64,000 bases of DNA from positions 223,463-287,462 of the forward strand of contig NW_006763158.1 in assembly GCF_000264905.1 (NCBI RefSeq), written 5' to 3'. The position numbers were made by a program, and so were the translations under genes. The stretch comes from Stereum hirsutum FP-91666 SS1 (taxonomy: Eukaryota; Basidiomycota; Agaricomycetes; Russulales; Stereaceae). Below the pieces are notes generated by a model. The model was not told the DNA's origin. It worked only from the letters and a program-made list of their open reading frames with translations, and ran no database searches. Position 1 is the stretch's first letter, and the number at the start of each line of letters is the position of its first letter. Shown one piece after another: positions 10,983-23,731 of this stretch.

Positions 10983-13715
10983 TCAGAGTCTACGCCTCGA
11001 GTAAGTCGAAGTTCCAAAGGCACCAGAACGTAGTCTAGTACGAGTATCGCAAATGCTCTCCGTCTTCACGGTCGTAGTCGTAGTCGTAGAACACGTAGGT
11101 TGCGTTTCGGTCCTGGATCGCTCTTTGACCTGGTAAGGAGGCAACGGGAGTCCATCGTCCTTCTGCTCAGTCTTCACCTTCACGATATCGCCGTCGTTCT
11201 CGATATCGTCCTCCGCATCCCGCTGAAAACACAAGATGCCGAGCGCCACCGCCACATTTAGCCATCTGGTGCGCGTTCCCCCCCCCACACAATCAAATCA
11301 AACAAGACTCACCTCGTCACAATCATCAAGATTCATCCTATCCAACTTCAACCCCTCTGAGTCGGCAGCCTTCAAAGCCCCTCTCGACCACACTGGCACT
11401 GTTCCGCTACCGGTCTTGGTCTGAACGCCGGTCACAGGTAATGGCAAGCCATTTAAATGCGGCCGCTTGCGTGCTGAGAGTGTAGTCGAAGTCCGAGGCT
11501 CGATCTATAGAACGAACGAAAGCGATGTTAGTTAGACATTGACACACGAGTAATATGATCAGGAGAGAAAAGCGAACGTACACGATCAATAAGACTGAAC
11601 AACGGAGCCGGAGCCGGCGCGATATATTCATATTCGTAATCGTCCATGAACGCAGACGAATGTGCTCTTTTGGCCATCCTGGATGATGAGGTCGTTGATG
11701 TTGATGTTGATCCACCGGCAGGCAAAATCCCAGTGTTCGATGCGAACGCCGATGTCGAGACTCGAGAATTAATGTTATTTGTGAGGGTGGCGAAAGCGGA
11801 GGGTTTGTCGGATGGAACGATGGCGATAGCGGACTGAGGTTTCTGTCATGATCGCAACGTAAGTCAGCGAACTCCACCCATAAGTCGACGTTGCGAGACA
11901 GACAGAGTGCACGTACAGTCTGGGATTTAGTTTGGGTTTCGTGTTGCAGAGGTTGCGCGACATGCTTGGAGTTCGAAAGTGCGGTGTTAACGTTGTTTAG
12001 ATGGGCGTTCGGAGACAAGGACGTAGAGGAACTGCTCGTTAAGACTGAGGTCGACGCGGGGAACGCAGACATAGCGCGCACATCCGAGTGGGGAGCAAAA
12101 GAAGCCAGGTTCTGTCGGAGCAATTTCAAGTCAGCCTTCACCTTCCTTCCAAATCAATAAACGATGAACGTACCTCTTGCAAACTCGGACCAGCCTTGAC
12201 TTTGACCTGCGATTTACTAGTACTAGTACTCCCATGGCCGAACCCGAACACGCCCGTCGGGAAAAAAACGCCCGGAACGCATCGTGGAGCGCCTGTACCT
12301 GTGCAGTGCGTTCGCATTCCTTCAACGACGGCCGGCGCCGCTATGGATGAAACAGAAACAGAGAGGCAACTTGACGGTGACGATGATGGTAAGGCTGATG
12401 TGGAGGTCGCGATGGAGGACGTCGAGATCGAAGTCGAGGATTGCGATTGCGATTGAGATTGCGATAGGAAGGACGAGGACGAGGAGGATGAGGATGAATT
12501 GGAGGACGAAGAAGAAGAAGAGCTTGTCATGATCATGGTGGGGGTGTCCTGATTGGTAAGTACATTCATGAGCGAATTAATGTCGAGGAGTCAGTACAGT
12601 TCAATCAACGGCAGAGAGTAATATAGCAAAGACGCATACCTCTTTCTCTACCTCGGGACGATTTGTCAATGGGCCTCCGGATAGATGTAGACGGACTGCA
12701 GCGCACAGGCGGAAGAAAGTGATCGTGAGTCCAATCCAATCCAGTGAAAATTGCTTGATAAGTTAAGAAAATATGGTTCTCACCCGTGGGCAGTGCCATA
12801 GATGTCGCCGGACATGGGACAGCCGATCTAGAGAAAGACGAGCTGGACGAAACGAAGGACGAGTTCGAAGAAGACGCCATGATCATCGCGCGAGGAGCCG
12901 TCGGTACTGGTAGGTTCTACAATGTCAATATACAGTACTGTGATCAGCCCATGACCACCCGCTGCATGCACGTTGGAATGTGGAATGAGATGTGCATGGT
13001 CGTACCTTGACCTTAGCAGTCCGAGCTTGCGCATTCCTGGCGAGTGAAAATGCTGCGTTCTCCGCGGAGAGGGTCTTCACTTTCTCTCTACAATTTCAAA
13101 CGAAATACCAGCACAGTAAGGAGCGGGATAGGGTCAAAGGAAAGAACTAAACATAGAGATCAAAAGATGGTACGAAAGAACATACCTCAATTCCTCAATC
13201 TCCGTATCCTTAACCTTGCCTCCCTTGATCCCTTCCTCCCTTTCCTTGCGCGCCTTTGTCAACTCCACGTCCCTCTTCACACATTGCCTCCTCGCCTCTT
13301 GCTGCCCCTTAACCAGATCCTCCCTCTCCTCCTCCAGCCTCTTAACCTTCTCATCTAATCCCAGCACCCTCTCCTCCGCCTCTCTTCTCATGATATCCAC
13401 CATAGCATCATACCGACACCTTAGACTCTCGAGCTCGCACTGCAACACCTCCACCTCCCGCATCTTCCCCTCGCACTCGTGCTTGAGAAGGACCACCGTC
13501 GTATCGTGCATGCGGACTTCCGCGTCATATTGACAAGAGAGCGCGTCATGTTGTTGAGAGAGCTGAGAGATGCGAGAAGAGTAAGAGTTCGAGAGTAGCG
13601 CGAGCCGGAGGGTATGTTCGCGGGCGGTGCGGGAGAGTTGAGAGCGGAGGAAGGAGATTTCTGAGATTGCGGGTGGAGCGGAGGGGAGGTCGTGGGGGTG
13701 GGGGTGGAAGGGCAT
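10983..13715 (-). CDS. Coiled-coil and low-complexity protein, unknown function
   Basis: I recognise no named family. I chose the start at 13715 (MPFHPHPHDL), because an upstream in-frame extension is unlikely to be translated and crosses intergenic sequence. About nine exons can be joined, the first three being 13715-13186, 13087-13006 and 12916-12784. Exons 1-2 encode a long heptad-rich coiled coil (from ISFLRSQLSRTAREHTLRLA through EKVKRLEEEREDLVKGQQEA to REKVKTLSAENAAFSLARNA). The middle exons are Ser-rich, with a homopolymeric Ser run interrupted by Asn and an SQSQSQSQS tract. Later exons give NLASFAPHSDVRAMSAFPAS, an acidic-aromatic patch DDYEYEYIAP, and a C-terminus with IENDGDIVKVKTEQKDDGLP and a basic end. 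It is divergent from the IBtk-like gene, with about 0.8 kb between the starts. A scaffold or nuclear regulator is plausible but unproven. Confidence 0.7.
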
Positions 13716-14503
13716 GATGGAGTTGTCGTAAAAATTGGGCGGGTATAGGTTAAGGGTGGAAATATTAAAGGTATCGCGGGTGAGAGAGTAGGATATGTAG
13801 TAGGAGGGCGGGACGTTGGCGGGATGGAAGGGGGTGGATTTGACCACTCGGAGGGTCACCGCGGATTCGCCGCTCGAGAGTTGAACAATGATCAAGAGCC
13901 ATCGTCTCGGATCGGATCGGCGACGCCACTTCCGTCTGGCACAATGTGGCCCACCTTCTTCTCCAACACACAATTTTCCCCACAATTTCCCCCTTCCATA
14001 AATACAGTATACGTACGGACGATATTCCTCCCCACTCGGACCAAGCACTCCATAAACTAGCAGTAGTGTAGGAAGTACATACCCGGTGCATCGGCGGAGA
14101 TTAGAACGTGCTACGAATGGAGGAACGGGCTCACACGTGCGATAAGTAGCAGAGTCAGACTCTGTCATCACCGTCATATTTCTTTGGTCGTCCACATCCA
14201 AGTCCTCTCGAGCGTCCACATCCAAGCTTCAAGACTAAAGCTTTCGCTCGTCGACGCTCGCCGTAAATTATCCCTTATTTCTGCACCTTCGACTCAGTAC
14301 TCAGTCCCGGAAGTCGACTCGACTCTTGACTGGAAAGTGAAAGCTATCCACACACCTCCGAAGTCTTTTCTACTAACCCAGTCGCTCACTCGCTCTACCA
14401 CCACTTCGTAGAGCCAGCCACCCCCCGACAGTGCGTCCAACCTCACGAAGCCCACCCCAGCTTCGTCCAGGTCGCACCGTCACCCGTCACTCCCAGTCTT
14501 TGC

Positions 14504-17500
14504 ATGAGCCTTCTCCATGCGCACTATGCCCTCCGCAACCAACAGGCCTTCCAGCGCCTCATCGAGGGCATCTCTAAACCACCTGCTCACTCATCTTCCT
14601 CCCACTCTCACTCGCACAACCAACACAATACGGGAACGAGTAATAGCGGCGGCCGCTCCTGGAATCGTCCCAGTATCCTCTCCTCCGCCCTCCAATCTCA
14701 GGGGCACGGATTGGATGTGAACGCGCGGGATTGGTTGGGTAGGACGGTATTGCATCTCGCATGCTCAGCGACGGATAGAGCTTCGGTCGAATATGTGAGG
14801 CTGTTGCTTGGGTGTCCGGGGATAAATGTGAATGCGCAGGATGTGGAGAATCGGTGGACGGCGTTGCATAGGGCGTTGTATAGCGGGAATATCGAGGCTG
14901 CGTGCGTATATCCCCTACCCTTATCCCTATCCCTCCTTCCTTCCCGCCTTCCCGCTCCTCCCTTGCCACTGAGGATGAGAATATGAGATGGCGATGGACT
15001 GACGTTGATGTGCAGGATCCTCCTGCTCCAGCGCTCGGATATCGACACGAGCCTGACGGACTGGGAAGGCTATCGCGCGTTCGATCTGTATAATACGACC
15101 GTAGAGGATACGAAACCGCCGAGGGGGATTGGGGCGGCGGAGTTGTTTACTTGGGGGACTAATAGGTGTGTGTTTCTCTTCTTCTCTTCCTCTCTTTCAC
15201 ACTCTGTTCTCGTTCCCGTCCTTGTTCTTGGTATCTGCGTATCATGGCCCAAGCAATTCCTCCGCCACGTTTGTTTGAACGTTGAGTAGGGCATGCTGTG
15301 GCCCGAACAATCCCTCTTCCCCGTTCATTCGAACCATTCTCCTCACCCATTCGAAACCCTCGTCATATCGTCAATCATTCGAGTCGAATGCCGCAGTCCG
15401 TGCCCCTTTCCATGTCGGGTCGGGCGCTAACCTGTGTACGGATGCTCGAACGTTCGAACGTCGAGCTCTCAGGCCTCAGGAATTCGCCATAAGTGACGGC
15501 GCCGCACGTGCAGAACCGAACCGAACCGAATCCAAACATTGCACGCTCACTGCTCAGATCGCAAAGACAGAAAAGAGGAATATGTGGTGTGGCCTTCAAA
15601 GCTGCATTCGTGCACGATACAAAAATGGAAGGGAATGAGGAGATTGTGTGGCGCCCGTCTCATTACTCGCCACCTTGCCCCTATCGCTGTACATGTCACC
15701 CTCCCTCCACCAACACAACCGGGACTCGTCTCGGCGAAGGCAGGACAAACCATGGGGAATATATGCGTTGTGGATTCGTTGGACATAGAACCATGACTTT
15801 GCTTTGTGTGGTGTTCTCATCCACCTCGTCCTCGTCGTCTCGCCCCTATCTTCCTATGCCCCTTCCTCCCCCAACGCAATCAAGTGTCGGAGAGGGTAGA
15901 AAGAAAAGAGGAATATATGCGCTGTGGATTCGTCCACGTTGAGATCCGGACTATGCTTTGTGTGACGTTCTCTGCCACCTCGTCCTCGCCGTCTCGCCCC
16001 TATGTCCCTTCCTCTATCTACGCGACCGAGATTCGCTGTGGCCAGGGCTCAAAGAAAACAGAGGGATCTATGCGTTCTGCGCTGTGGATTCGTGCACGTT
16101 CGACATAGAATCCGAACCATGATTTCGCTTTGTGTGGCGTCCTCGTCCACCTCGTCCTCTTCTCGCCACTCGCCCCTATCTCCCGTTCCTCCGGTTTCCC
16201 TTTCTCCTTTTCATCACGCCGTCTTATCTTCCATAACACCTTCTCATCATGTCTACTTTCCTAAACACTTCTCAACCGACACTGATCATCTCGCCTCTCA
16301 CAGGAACGCGGCCCTAGGCCATAACGACTCCGACGACAGGACGTACCCCGAACAGGTCCTCATCCGCCCTAAGTCTTCCTCCAATTCCGGCGCACATACC
16401 AGGACGGACGCAGAGAAACAGAGCACGCAGGGTAAGGGGTTGAGGTTGATGTTGAAGAGCGCGGCGGTGAAGGAGGTCGTGATGGCGCGGTTGCATACGG
16501 GTGCGTTTCGCGAGTTTGCGCATTTTCAGTTCTACCTTGACGTGTGTATACATGTACAGTCATCGTCACCGACGAGCCGAGGGGAAATCTTAGGGTGTGT
16601 GGGTTCGCGAGCTCGGGTCGGTGAGCGTGTATTTCTTAATTGCACCAATGTACCACTTCTAACCACACCTCCCCCCCAGCCTCGGCCCAACCCCAGCCCA
16701 ACACTCCCTCTACACCCCAACCCCCCTCCCCTCCCTCGACCAACACAAAATAGTCTCCGTCGCGCTCGGGCAGGACCACACACTCGCGCTCACCGAGGCT
16801 GGCTCGGTGCTTTCGTGGGGGTTGAATAGGTTTATGCAGTTAGGGTATGTCGTTGAGGGTGCTGCGCCTTCAGGTGGGGCAAGTGGTGCGAAAGTAGTGA
16901 CAGTATCAGGGGCGGGAGGACCAGGAGGAGGAGGAGGAGGGGACGAGGTACAAATGACGCCGCGGGTGATAGCGGGCGGGTTGAAAAGGGAGGTCGTTAG
17001 GGGTGTGGCGGCGTGTAAGACTGCGAGTGCGTGTTGGACGGGGGAGGGGGTTTGGACGTGGGGGAAGAATGGGGGGCAGCTGGGTGCGTTCACGTTTTAC
17101 CACTCTGCTGGTACTCTTAGCAAGGAAAGTTGACGTGTGCGGTTTTTTTGGTGGCGCGTGTGTGTGTGTTCTAGGGTACGATAAAGCGACGCAGCCGGTG
17201 CAGGTTTCGCCCCGGTTAGTGACGAAAGTGACGAGGCCGGTTATTGCTATCGCGTTAACGGTACGTCCAATTGTCCACATTATTTTGTCGTCGTCTTCAG
17301 CCGCTATTTGGAAGGTGTCTGACGGTTTGCTGGGCTTAGGATTCCGCGATGGCTTGTCTGCTCGTTACGAAGGACGTGGTTCTGTTATGGAACGATGGGT
17401 TATCGAAGATTAAGTACGTCTTTCTCTCTCCCTTCCTCCTCTTCCCTTCCCTCACCTCACATTCCCTTCTCCTCCTTATCCCCACACCTCGCTAATCCAT

Positions 17501-20500
17501 CCCATCCATATCATCGCACCGCCCCGTCCTAACATCATTCCCATCGCACGCAGTTTCCCAGCCCAAGGTTTCCCCTCCGAGATCCAAGCCTACCGCCCGC
17601 CGCAAGCCGTCAATAACGCGGCCATCGCGAAGGTCGTGTGTTCGAGCGGGGGAGGGGAGAATCTGTTTGCGGCGGTTTCGGAGAATGGAGAGATTTTTAC
17701 GTTTGGGCCCACCGACGTTGGGAGCAGTGGTGGAGGTGGAGGGGGGTTTGGTGGTGGTGGAGGCGGTGAAGAACGTGGTGAGAAGGAACGTGAAAGGGAG
17801 AGGGAGAGGGAGAAGGTGGCGACGGTGAGGCCGCAGAGGGTATGGGCTTTGAGGAAGCAGTGGAGTGCTGTGAGGGTATGTGACCCCCTTTCCTTTTCAC
17901 TTCTCACTAGCCAACTTCTTTATGTTGATTCGATGCTCACCGTCTGTTGTTCGTTCATCAGGACGCGGCGCTAGGCGCAGACGGCACGATCATCATCTGC
18001 ACCGAATCAGGCCACGTCTTCGTCCGCTCCCGAAACCTCAAAGCCGCCCCCTCCCTCCCAAACCTCAACCTCAACGCTCCACCCTCTCTTTCCACCCTCT
18101 CCACACACTCAGCATTAACATTCTCGTCCCACGCGTCACCCTTCTCCGCGCCTTTCCACACCACACTCCCCAGCTCTTCCTCCAACAGCAACAGTAACGG
18201 TAACAAGCCGTTCAAGTTCCACAGGGTACCGTATATACAGCGCGTGGTGGCTGTGGGCGCGAATGATACGGGGGCGTTGAGCGCGTTGAGGAGTGAGTTT
18301 AGGGGGGAGAGGATCAAGCTCGACGTCGATGAGGAAGGAGGTATGGGTATAAATATGGGGAGGGGCGGGAGGAGAGGGATCGAGAGGGATTTGGAGGGCG
18401 TTAGGCCGTGGGTTGGGTTTGAGGATCCGGAGGGGGATGGGGAGAGGGTCGAGCCGGGGATATTGGAGAGGACGGTTCGGAAGGAGGGGATGGGTGAGGG
18501 GACGATGAAGGTGGCGGGTGGGAAGCAGGGGGAGGGAGTGCAGGAGACGTTGGAGGGGCCGGTGGAGGAAGAGGAAGAGGCGGAGGAGGTGGGGGTCGAG
18601 GAAGATGTGAAGGGCTTGGAGGAGCTGTGGAGGGTCGTTGTGAAGGATGAAATCAAGAGGAAACAGGAAGGTGGGGATGGGAGAGGCTTGTTCACGGATA
18701 GGAATATTTGGGCGCATGGAGCCGATTTGAGTGTGCTGGTCAAGTGGAAAGGCGGAGAGTTCGAGCTCCCGGTGCATCGGGTGTTGATGGCCGCGAGGAG
18801 TGAACCGCTGACGGGGTTGTTGGACGGGAGAGTGGAGAGTTTGAGGGATAAGGAGACGGGGATCTCCATGAGCGTCCAGGGCTCCTCGGCGAAGTCGTTG
18901 CTCGTCTCGGGCTGCCACCCATTCTCGGTGCTCATTATCGCGCATTATATCTACTCGGACCAACTGCTCGCGATCTGGGACAATCGAGTCTCGAGACGGA
19001 TGCAGCCCCTGCTCTCCACTGGCGGTGGCGGTGGCTCCAAGAACTTGCAGGCGGCACAAGTGACGAAGGAGCTCAGGGGGTTGGCGAGGTTGATGGGATT
19101 GGAGAAGGCGGAGGAGGCGTTGAGGAGAGCGGCCAAGTATGAGCCCGAGGGGACGATGGTCAGGGATATGTGTCGCCTTTTCAGGACTAGTCAGCTCGTC
19201 TCTCCTGCCACCACCACCACCGCCGCCGCCGGTCCTGTGTCCACGGGAGCGTTGAAACCGGACGTTGTGCTGAGATTGGCGGATAGGGAGGTGTATTGCC
19301 AGTCTGCAGTTTTGAGGGCGAGGACACCGTTCTTTGAGGCGTTCTTTGGGGAGGAGGAGTGGACGAGGGAGAGGTGGGAGGGCGATGATGAAGGTGCCGA
19401 TGGAGGGAAAGTGTTGAGGATTGAGCTGGGTCATTTGAGGTGGAGGGCGATGGAGTATGTTGTGAGGTTTATGGTTTGTGGGGAAGAGGAGGGAATATTC
19501 GATGGATTGGGTGAGTTCGAGCTTTGGCTATGCATCACACATGCCTTACTCATTTGGACCTGGATTGTTGTAGATTTCATTGAGACCGTGGATACTTTAT
19601 TGGACTTCATGTTCGAGGTCATGTCCGCCGCAGTATGTGTCATCGCCCAGCCTCTACGCTATCTTCCCATGTTTGACCATCTCTTCTCCACAGAACGAGC
19701 TCCTCCTGGACCGTCTCCTGCTCATATGTTCCTCTATCATCCTGAACTACGTCACCGTGCACAACGTCTGCTCCATCCTCGCCGATTTCTCGTTCCTCGA
19801 CTGTACGCCGCTCATGGATCGTCTCCACCGCTACATCGCCGTCAACATGGAAACCCTCCTCGAATCACGCATGCTCGACGACCTCACGCCCCACCTCATC
19901 CGCTCCATCGCCTCCTCCGTCCGACACCACCAACAGCTCAAGCTCCCCGTATCGCGATCCGACCTATTAGCCAACCAAGCAATGCAGAAGCCCGAGATCG
20001 CTCGTTGGTTGGCTGAGCAGGATATCCCGAAACCGATCGTAAGGACAGCGAGGCAGGAAAGGGAGGTCAACGCGAAGATGGCGATGTCGCCTAGGTTGTC
20101 GCCGAAGAGGAGCAGGAAGGCTTCGGGGCCGTCATCGCCGATGAGCAGTCCGTTGGTGAGACCAGCGCAGAAGGCGGCGACGGCGTCTGGGCCGCCACCA
20201 CAGGGAGATGATCTGTTTGCGATGGACGATGCGGATTTCGTGCCCGCGTTGAATCTCGGTGCTGACGCTGTGCATACGAGTTCGAATGTGCCGACGCTTG
20301 GGGCGGAGAGTGGGGTTCTGCCGGTTGTGTCTGGCTCTCCAGGGAAAGCAGGGCCATGGAAGGCAAAATCGGCTGGTCCTCGGTCAGTTGCTCAATTCAT
20401 CGTGGTGTTTCGAGACTCATTTCTTTTGCCATCGACCTTAGTGTCGATATGAAGGCCATCCTCGCCGCCGAGGAAGAAGAGTCTCGACATGCACAACTCC

Positions 20501-21628
20501 GTCATGCCAGCTCATCTTCTCAGCTCGTCAAGGGCAAAGCGACCGCGTCGAGAGAAGACATGAAGAGGACGCCCGTCGATCCTGCTCCAGGTTCCTCTGT
20601 CCCCGGTTCTTCGGCGGGTCCGTGGCGGGCCACAATGGCTCCTACCGGTAACGTTCCGTTGGGTCCCACTCCGGGTCAGGTAGTCAATACGCCGCCGAGG
20701 GAGTTAATGCTCCAGGCAAGGATGAAGGAGTCTCCTAGGGGATCGCCGTCGCCGTCGATGAATATCACTCCGGGCCCCGCTACGCCTACGAGGGCGTCTG
20801 GTATGGGTATGGGGTCGTCGAGACCTTCGCTTGCGCCTGTGCAACCTTCGATGCCTGGTTTGGGGCCTGTAATCACGCCATCGAGACAGGCTCCGTCTAA
20901 GCCGTCAAAGTCGGGACTTGCAATCTCTCGTCAAGCATCGTACGTCCTCCCTTCGACGGCTCCATTATGCGTTATTTTGTCGTGCTGACTGTTCTTTTGT
21001 CCTTGTTCGCTGCTGATCATACAGAACCGTGGGCAGTAACAGCGCATGGACACTCCCTCCCGTCCAACCCATCGTCGAACCGACGCCCAGCGCCTCCCAA
21101 GCACCCATGTCCTTCGCCGCCATCCAACAATTACAGCTCGAGCAGGGCGTCGCGCCCGCGAAGGATAAACGGTCGTTGAAGGAGATCCAGGAGGAAGAGA
21201 GGGCAAGGCAGGCGGAGGAGGACTTTTTGAAGTGGTGGGCTGAGGAGGAGGAGAGGGTCAGAGTGGAGAATGAGCAGATCGCGGCGTTGGTGTCGGAGCA
21301 GGGACAAGGGCAGACACAGCGGCGTGGGCAGGTGGCTGGGTCGAGGGGGAAGAAGACGAAGAAGCCGAGAGGGGAGGGGAAGGGGAGGCCGTCGCAGTCT
21401 AATGGGCAGGGCGGGGAGCAGCCAGCTGAGGCCTCTAGGACTGGTGCTGATGCGGGTGTGGCGGGAGTGTCAAAGGGGCCAAGAAGTGATGGGCGGAAGC
21501 AGGGGTCTCAACAGCAGCAGCAGCAACCACAACAACCACAACAGGGTCAACCCAAACGGCCATCTGGCTCGAATCGTAAGGCTTCTAGTAATGCGAAGAA
21601 CGTCCCTCGCTCGAACGCGAACCCATAG
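14504..21628 (+). CDS. Ankyrin-RCC1-BTB protein, IBtk/Btb3-like
   Basis: Large multi-exon gene. Ankyrin repeats come first (GLDVNARDWLGRTVLHLACS, then INVNAQDVENRWTALHRALY). They are followed by RCC1-type blades (AELFTWGTNR joined to NAALGHNDSDDRTYPEQVLI; VSVALGQDHTLALTEAGSVL then SWGLNRFMQLG; VWTWGKNGGQLG). Then come two BTB/POZ segments (LSVLVKWKGGEFELPVHRVL near 18730; PDVVLRLADREVYCQSAVLR near 19260) and a BACK-like helical stretch (LLICSSIILNYVTVHNVCSI). The tail is low-complexity with a conserved FLKWWAEEEERVR helix near 21220. This order matches inhibitor of Bruton tyrosine kinase and fission-yeast Btb3, which act as substrate adaptors for Cullin-3 ubiquitin ligases; that role is inferred. 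Splice sites used include 15168/16302, 16500/16559, 17084/17175, 19509/19573 and 20382/20444. The intron at 15169-16301 is unusually long and repeat-filled. Confidence 0.85.
15570..16190 (+). repeat. Decayed tandem repeats inside an intron
   Basis: About four diverged units with a period near 150 bp. Each contains GAGGAATATATGCG-like sequence, GCTGTGGATTCGT, CTTTGTGTGGCGT-like sequence and CCACCTCGTCCTC followed by TCGCCCCTAT. Clear unit starts are near 15756, 15908 and 16065, with an older unit near 15575. The whole array lies in the 1.13-kb intron 15169-16301 of the IBtk-like gene, whose donor and acceptor join WGTNR to NAALGHN in frame. Confidence 0.75.
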
Positions 21629-22192
21629 CATCCCATGGGCCTGATTATCTAACTTATGCATATGTCTAGTCTCTATGTGGCCATTTCAGTGTCTCCGTTC
21701 CTGTATAAGTACCTTTTTTACACCTTTCGTTCTCAAGTTTGGAATGTGTACGTAGAAGTAGATCTCTGGTTTTTGTTTTACCTGCGTTACAGTATTTCGG
21801 TCCTGGCTATTCTCTTTCGTGGTAGATTCAGACTTTTCCCATGTATACAAGTAGAATGATCCTGTAGACTTTCAAGTTGTAGGTCAACGTCAATACATGT
21901 ATAGGATGCTCACGAGGCTCGTTGTTCTATCACTGCTTTCTGTATATCTACAATCCCATAGCCTCCGACACGTCAGGTTCAAACGCACCTTGGATCGAGA
22001 ATGAGTGTCCAGTAAAAAGACAGAAGACCTCCTTCAGAAGTCCACTCGCAGCGTGTCCAGCAATAGAGGGTCATAAATCGCTACATATGATATAACATTA
22101 TTACAAGCGTGAGTTTCATTCGTACTTTCATTTACAGCTCGTGAGCGCCACACAGTCAGATCGGTGGCCCCTGACCAAGCAGCAGCGAGGGA
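21629..22192. other. Convergent intergenic region
   Basis: 3' flanks of the IBtk-like gene and the lipase gene. T-rich and non-coding; no further feature seen. Confidence 0.5.
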
Positions 22193-23731
22193 TCAACTGC
22201 AGAACGGCGTGCTATTCTTGATACCATAGTACTGTCGAATCCATAATAGTCACGGTCGTCAGCAATCCCAAGACCTCCAAACATGAGAGCAAACACTCAC
22301 CACCAAATGGGCATCCGCATCCCCGAACACGACAGAGTCCGAACAATCCGGATCTTCGCCATCGGCCGCGCACTGTGTCGTATTCTCTGGAGAGGCCGGG
22401 TCTGGGTTTTCCCAGTACTCGATTCCTGGTTCAGAGGGATGCGGTGAGTAAATAAGGAACAACTTTTCGGGGTGGTGGGTAAGGGGAGGGAAAAAGTTAC
22501 TTACCGTGGTGGCGGTAGCCAATAGCTCGAGGGATGAGATGAGGAACACTGCGGTGCAACATCTGAGGCTCGAAAAATAAGTATTTCGAAAGTGCTTTGA
22601 GGACTTACATGTCCGTTGTGTGGACCGCTTAATTCGCGAGAGTTGATTAGCTAGAGCCAAAGAATGGCATCGATCGTGCATAGAAAGAGAGCGTACATCG
22701 ATATGCATTCGTCCCGAATTTATCATTCACCCAGTACGCATAGACATCATTACCTGTCCGCACTTGTCCATACGTATACATTCGTACAGAGCTATTCAAG
22801 TTCACGTACACAAAATCAACCATCGATAAATAAATCTAGTGGCGAGAGGTCGTAATATACGCACTTCGACGGGAAGTTCTGCTGTAGCGTGATACCAGCG
22901 AGAGATGCCAGCGAACCGCCGAGTGAGTGGCCCGAAGTGACGAGAGCGTATCCGGGGTGAGCGTCGAGCTGTTCTTGAACGATAGAGAGAACGGTCGACG
23001 CCACAGAGTTCCAGCTGTGGGATGGAGATATGGTTCGAGTTCAGCCATGTCGAAGTCAAACTTAAAGGAATGGAACTTACGCAGTCAGGAAGCCAAGATG
23101 TGCGAGCGTGCCAGCTATGGATATACGAGGAGGTTTTGGTTTTGGGAACCATAGCTTGGACGACGATATTGTCAGACGCACCTGGCGGTGAAGTCCCACT
23201 GGCTTTGAACGGTACCAGAAGGATATCTACATCTGTAAGATAGTCCTGCAAGGTCGTGCTAATACGGACAAAGACAAGAAATGTCAGCGTTCGGCTGAAT
23301 TACCAAACGCATCTGGCAGGGAAATCTCCCACGCACCTTCCACGCAGAGACACGATGATTTCCTGACGGGTGTCATCTCGAGCGATAAAGCCTTGGGTAT
23401 CCGTAGAATTGTTACTGAACTGTGAAAGAAGTTTCGTCGGATCAGGACTGCCAGCAAGTATTCAATATTGGGAGGGAGTACTTCGGTAACGAGCGTGTTC
23501 CCACTCGGGGAAGCACAAGTAGTCGAGTACGCCGAGAAGGCGTATTCGACATAAAACGACAGGTCGTCATAGAGTTCTACGCGATGTGAAGAACAAAGAT
23601 ATCAGATCGCGTGATACCCTCACGGTAGTATGGGCATGCGCACCTTGCGATATAGACCTTTTAACAGGCACGGCATGGACCACCTCTCCTAGAAACGTAG
23701 CAAGCACGAGAGCAAGATTAAGGACGCGCAT
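22193..23731 (-). CDS. Secreted class-3 lipase
   Basis: Alpha/beta-hydrolase that cleaves ester bonds of acylglycerols outside the cell. The start at 23731 gives a signal peptide (MRVLNLALVLATFLGEVVHA) followed by PVKR, a likely Kex2 site. Joined exons read YDDLSFYVEYAFSAYSTTCA, then TLVTE|FSNNSTDTQGFIARDDTR, an SLRGS oxyanion-hole segment, LAHLGFLTA, and the nucleophile elbow GHSLGG. They continue with YTYGQVRTGND, HTTDIVPHLIPR with the catalytic Asp, and a His-containing GYRHHGIEYW. The protein ends KNSTPFCS with the stop at 22193. Ser, Asp and His of the triad are all present and the size fits fungal class-3 (Rhizomucor-type) lipases. About ten short introns were inferred; the join before FSNNS uses a 62-nt phase-0 intron, because a shorter acceptor would bring in a stop. 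It is divergent from coronin. Confidence 0.85.

Noticed and set aside
13716..14225. N-terminal extension of the coiled-coil protein (start at 14225)
   Set aside because: The extension has no coiled coil and intergenic-like composition, and it fills the divergent promoter. The Met at 13715 precedes the region with coding character.
17958..18935. 325-residue minus-strand open frame
   Set aside because: Also antisense to the same coding exon; Ser/Pro/Thr-rich without motifs.
18136..19434. 432-residue open frame on the minus strand
   Set aside because: It lies fully antisense to the RCC1-BTB coding exon of the IBtk-like gene and has a biased Leu/Pro/His/Arg composition typical of a shadow frame.
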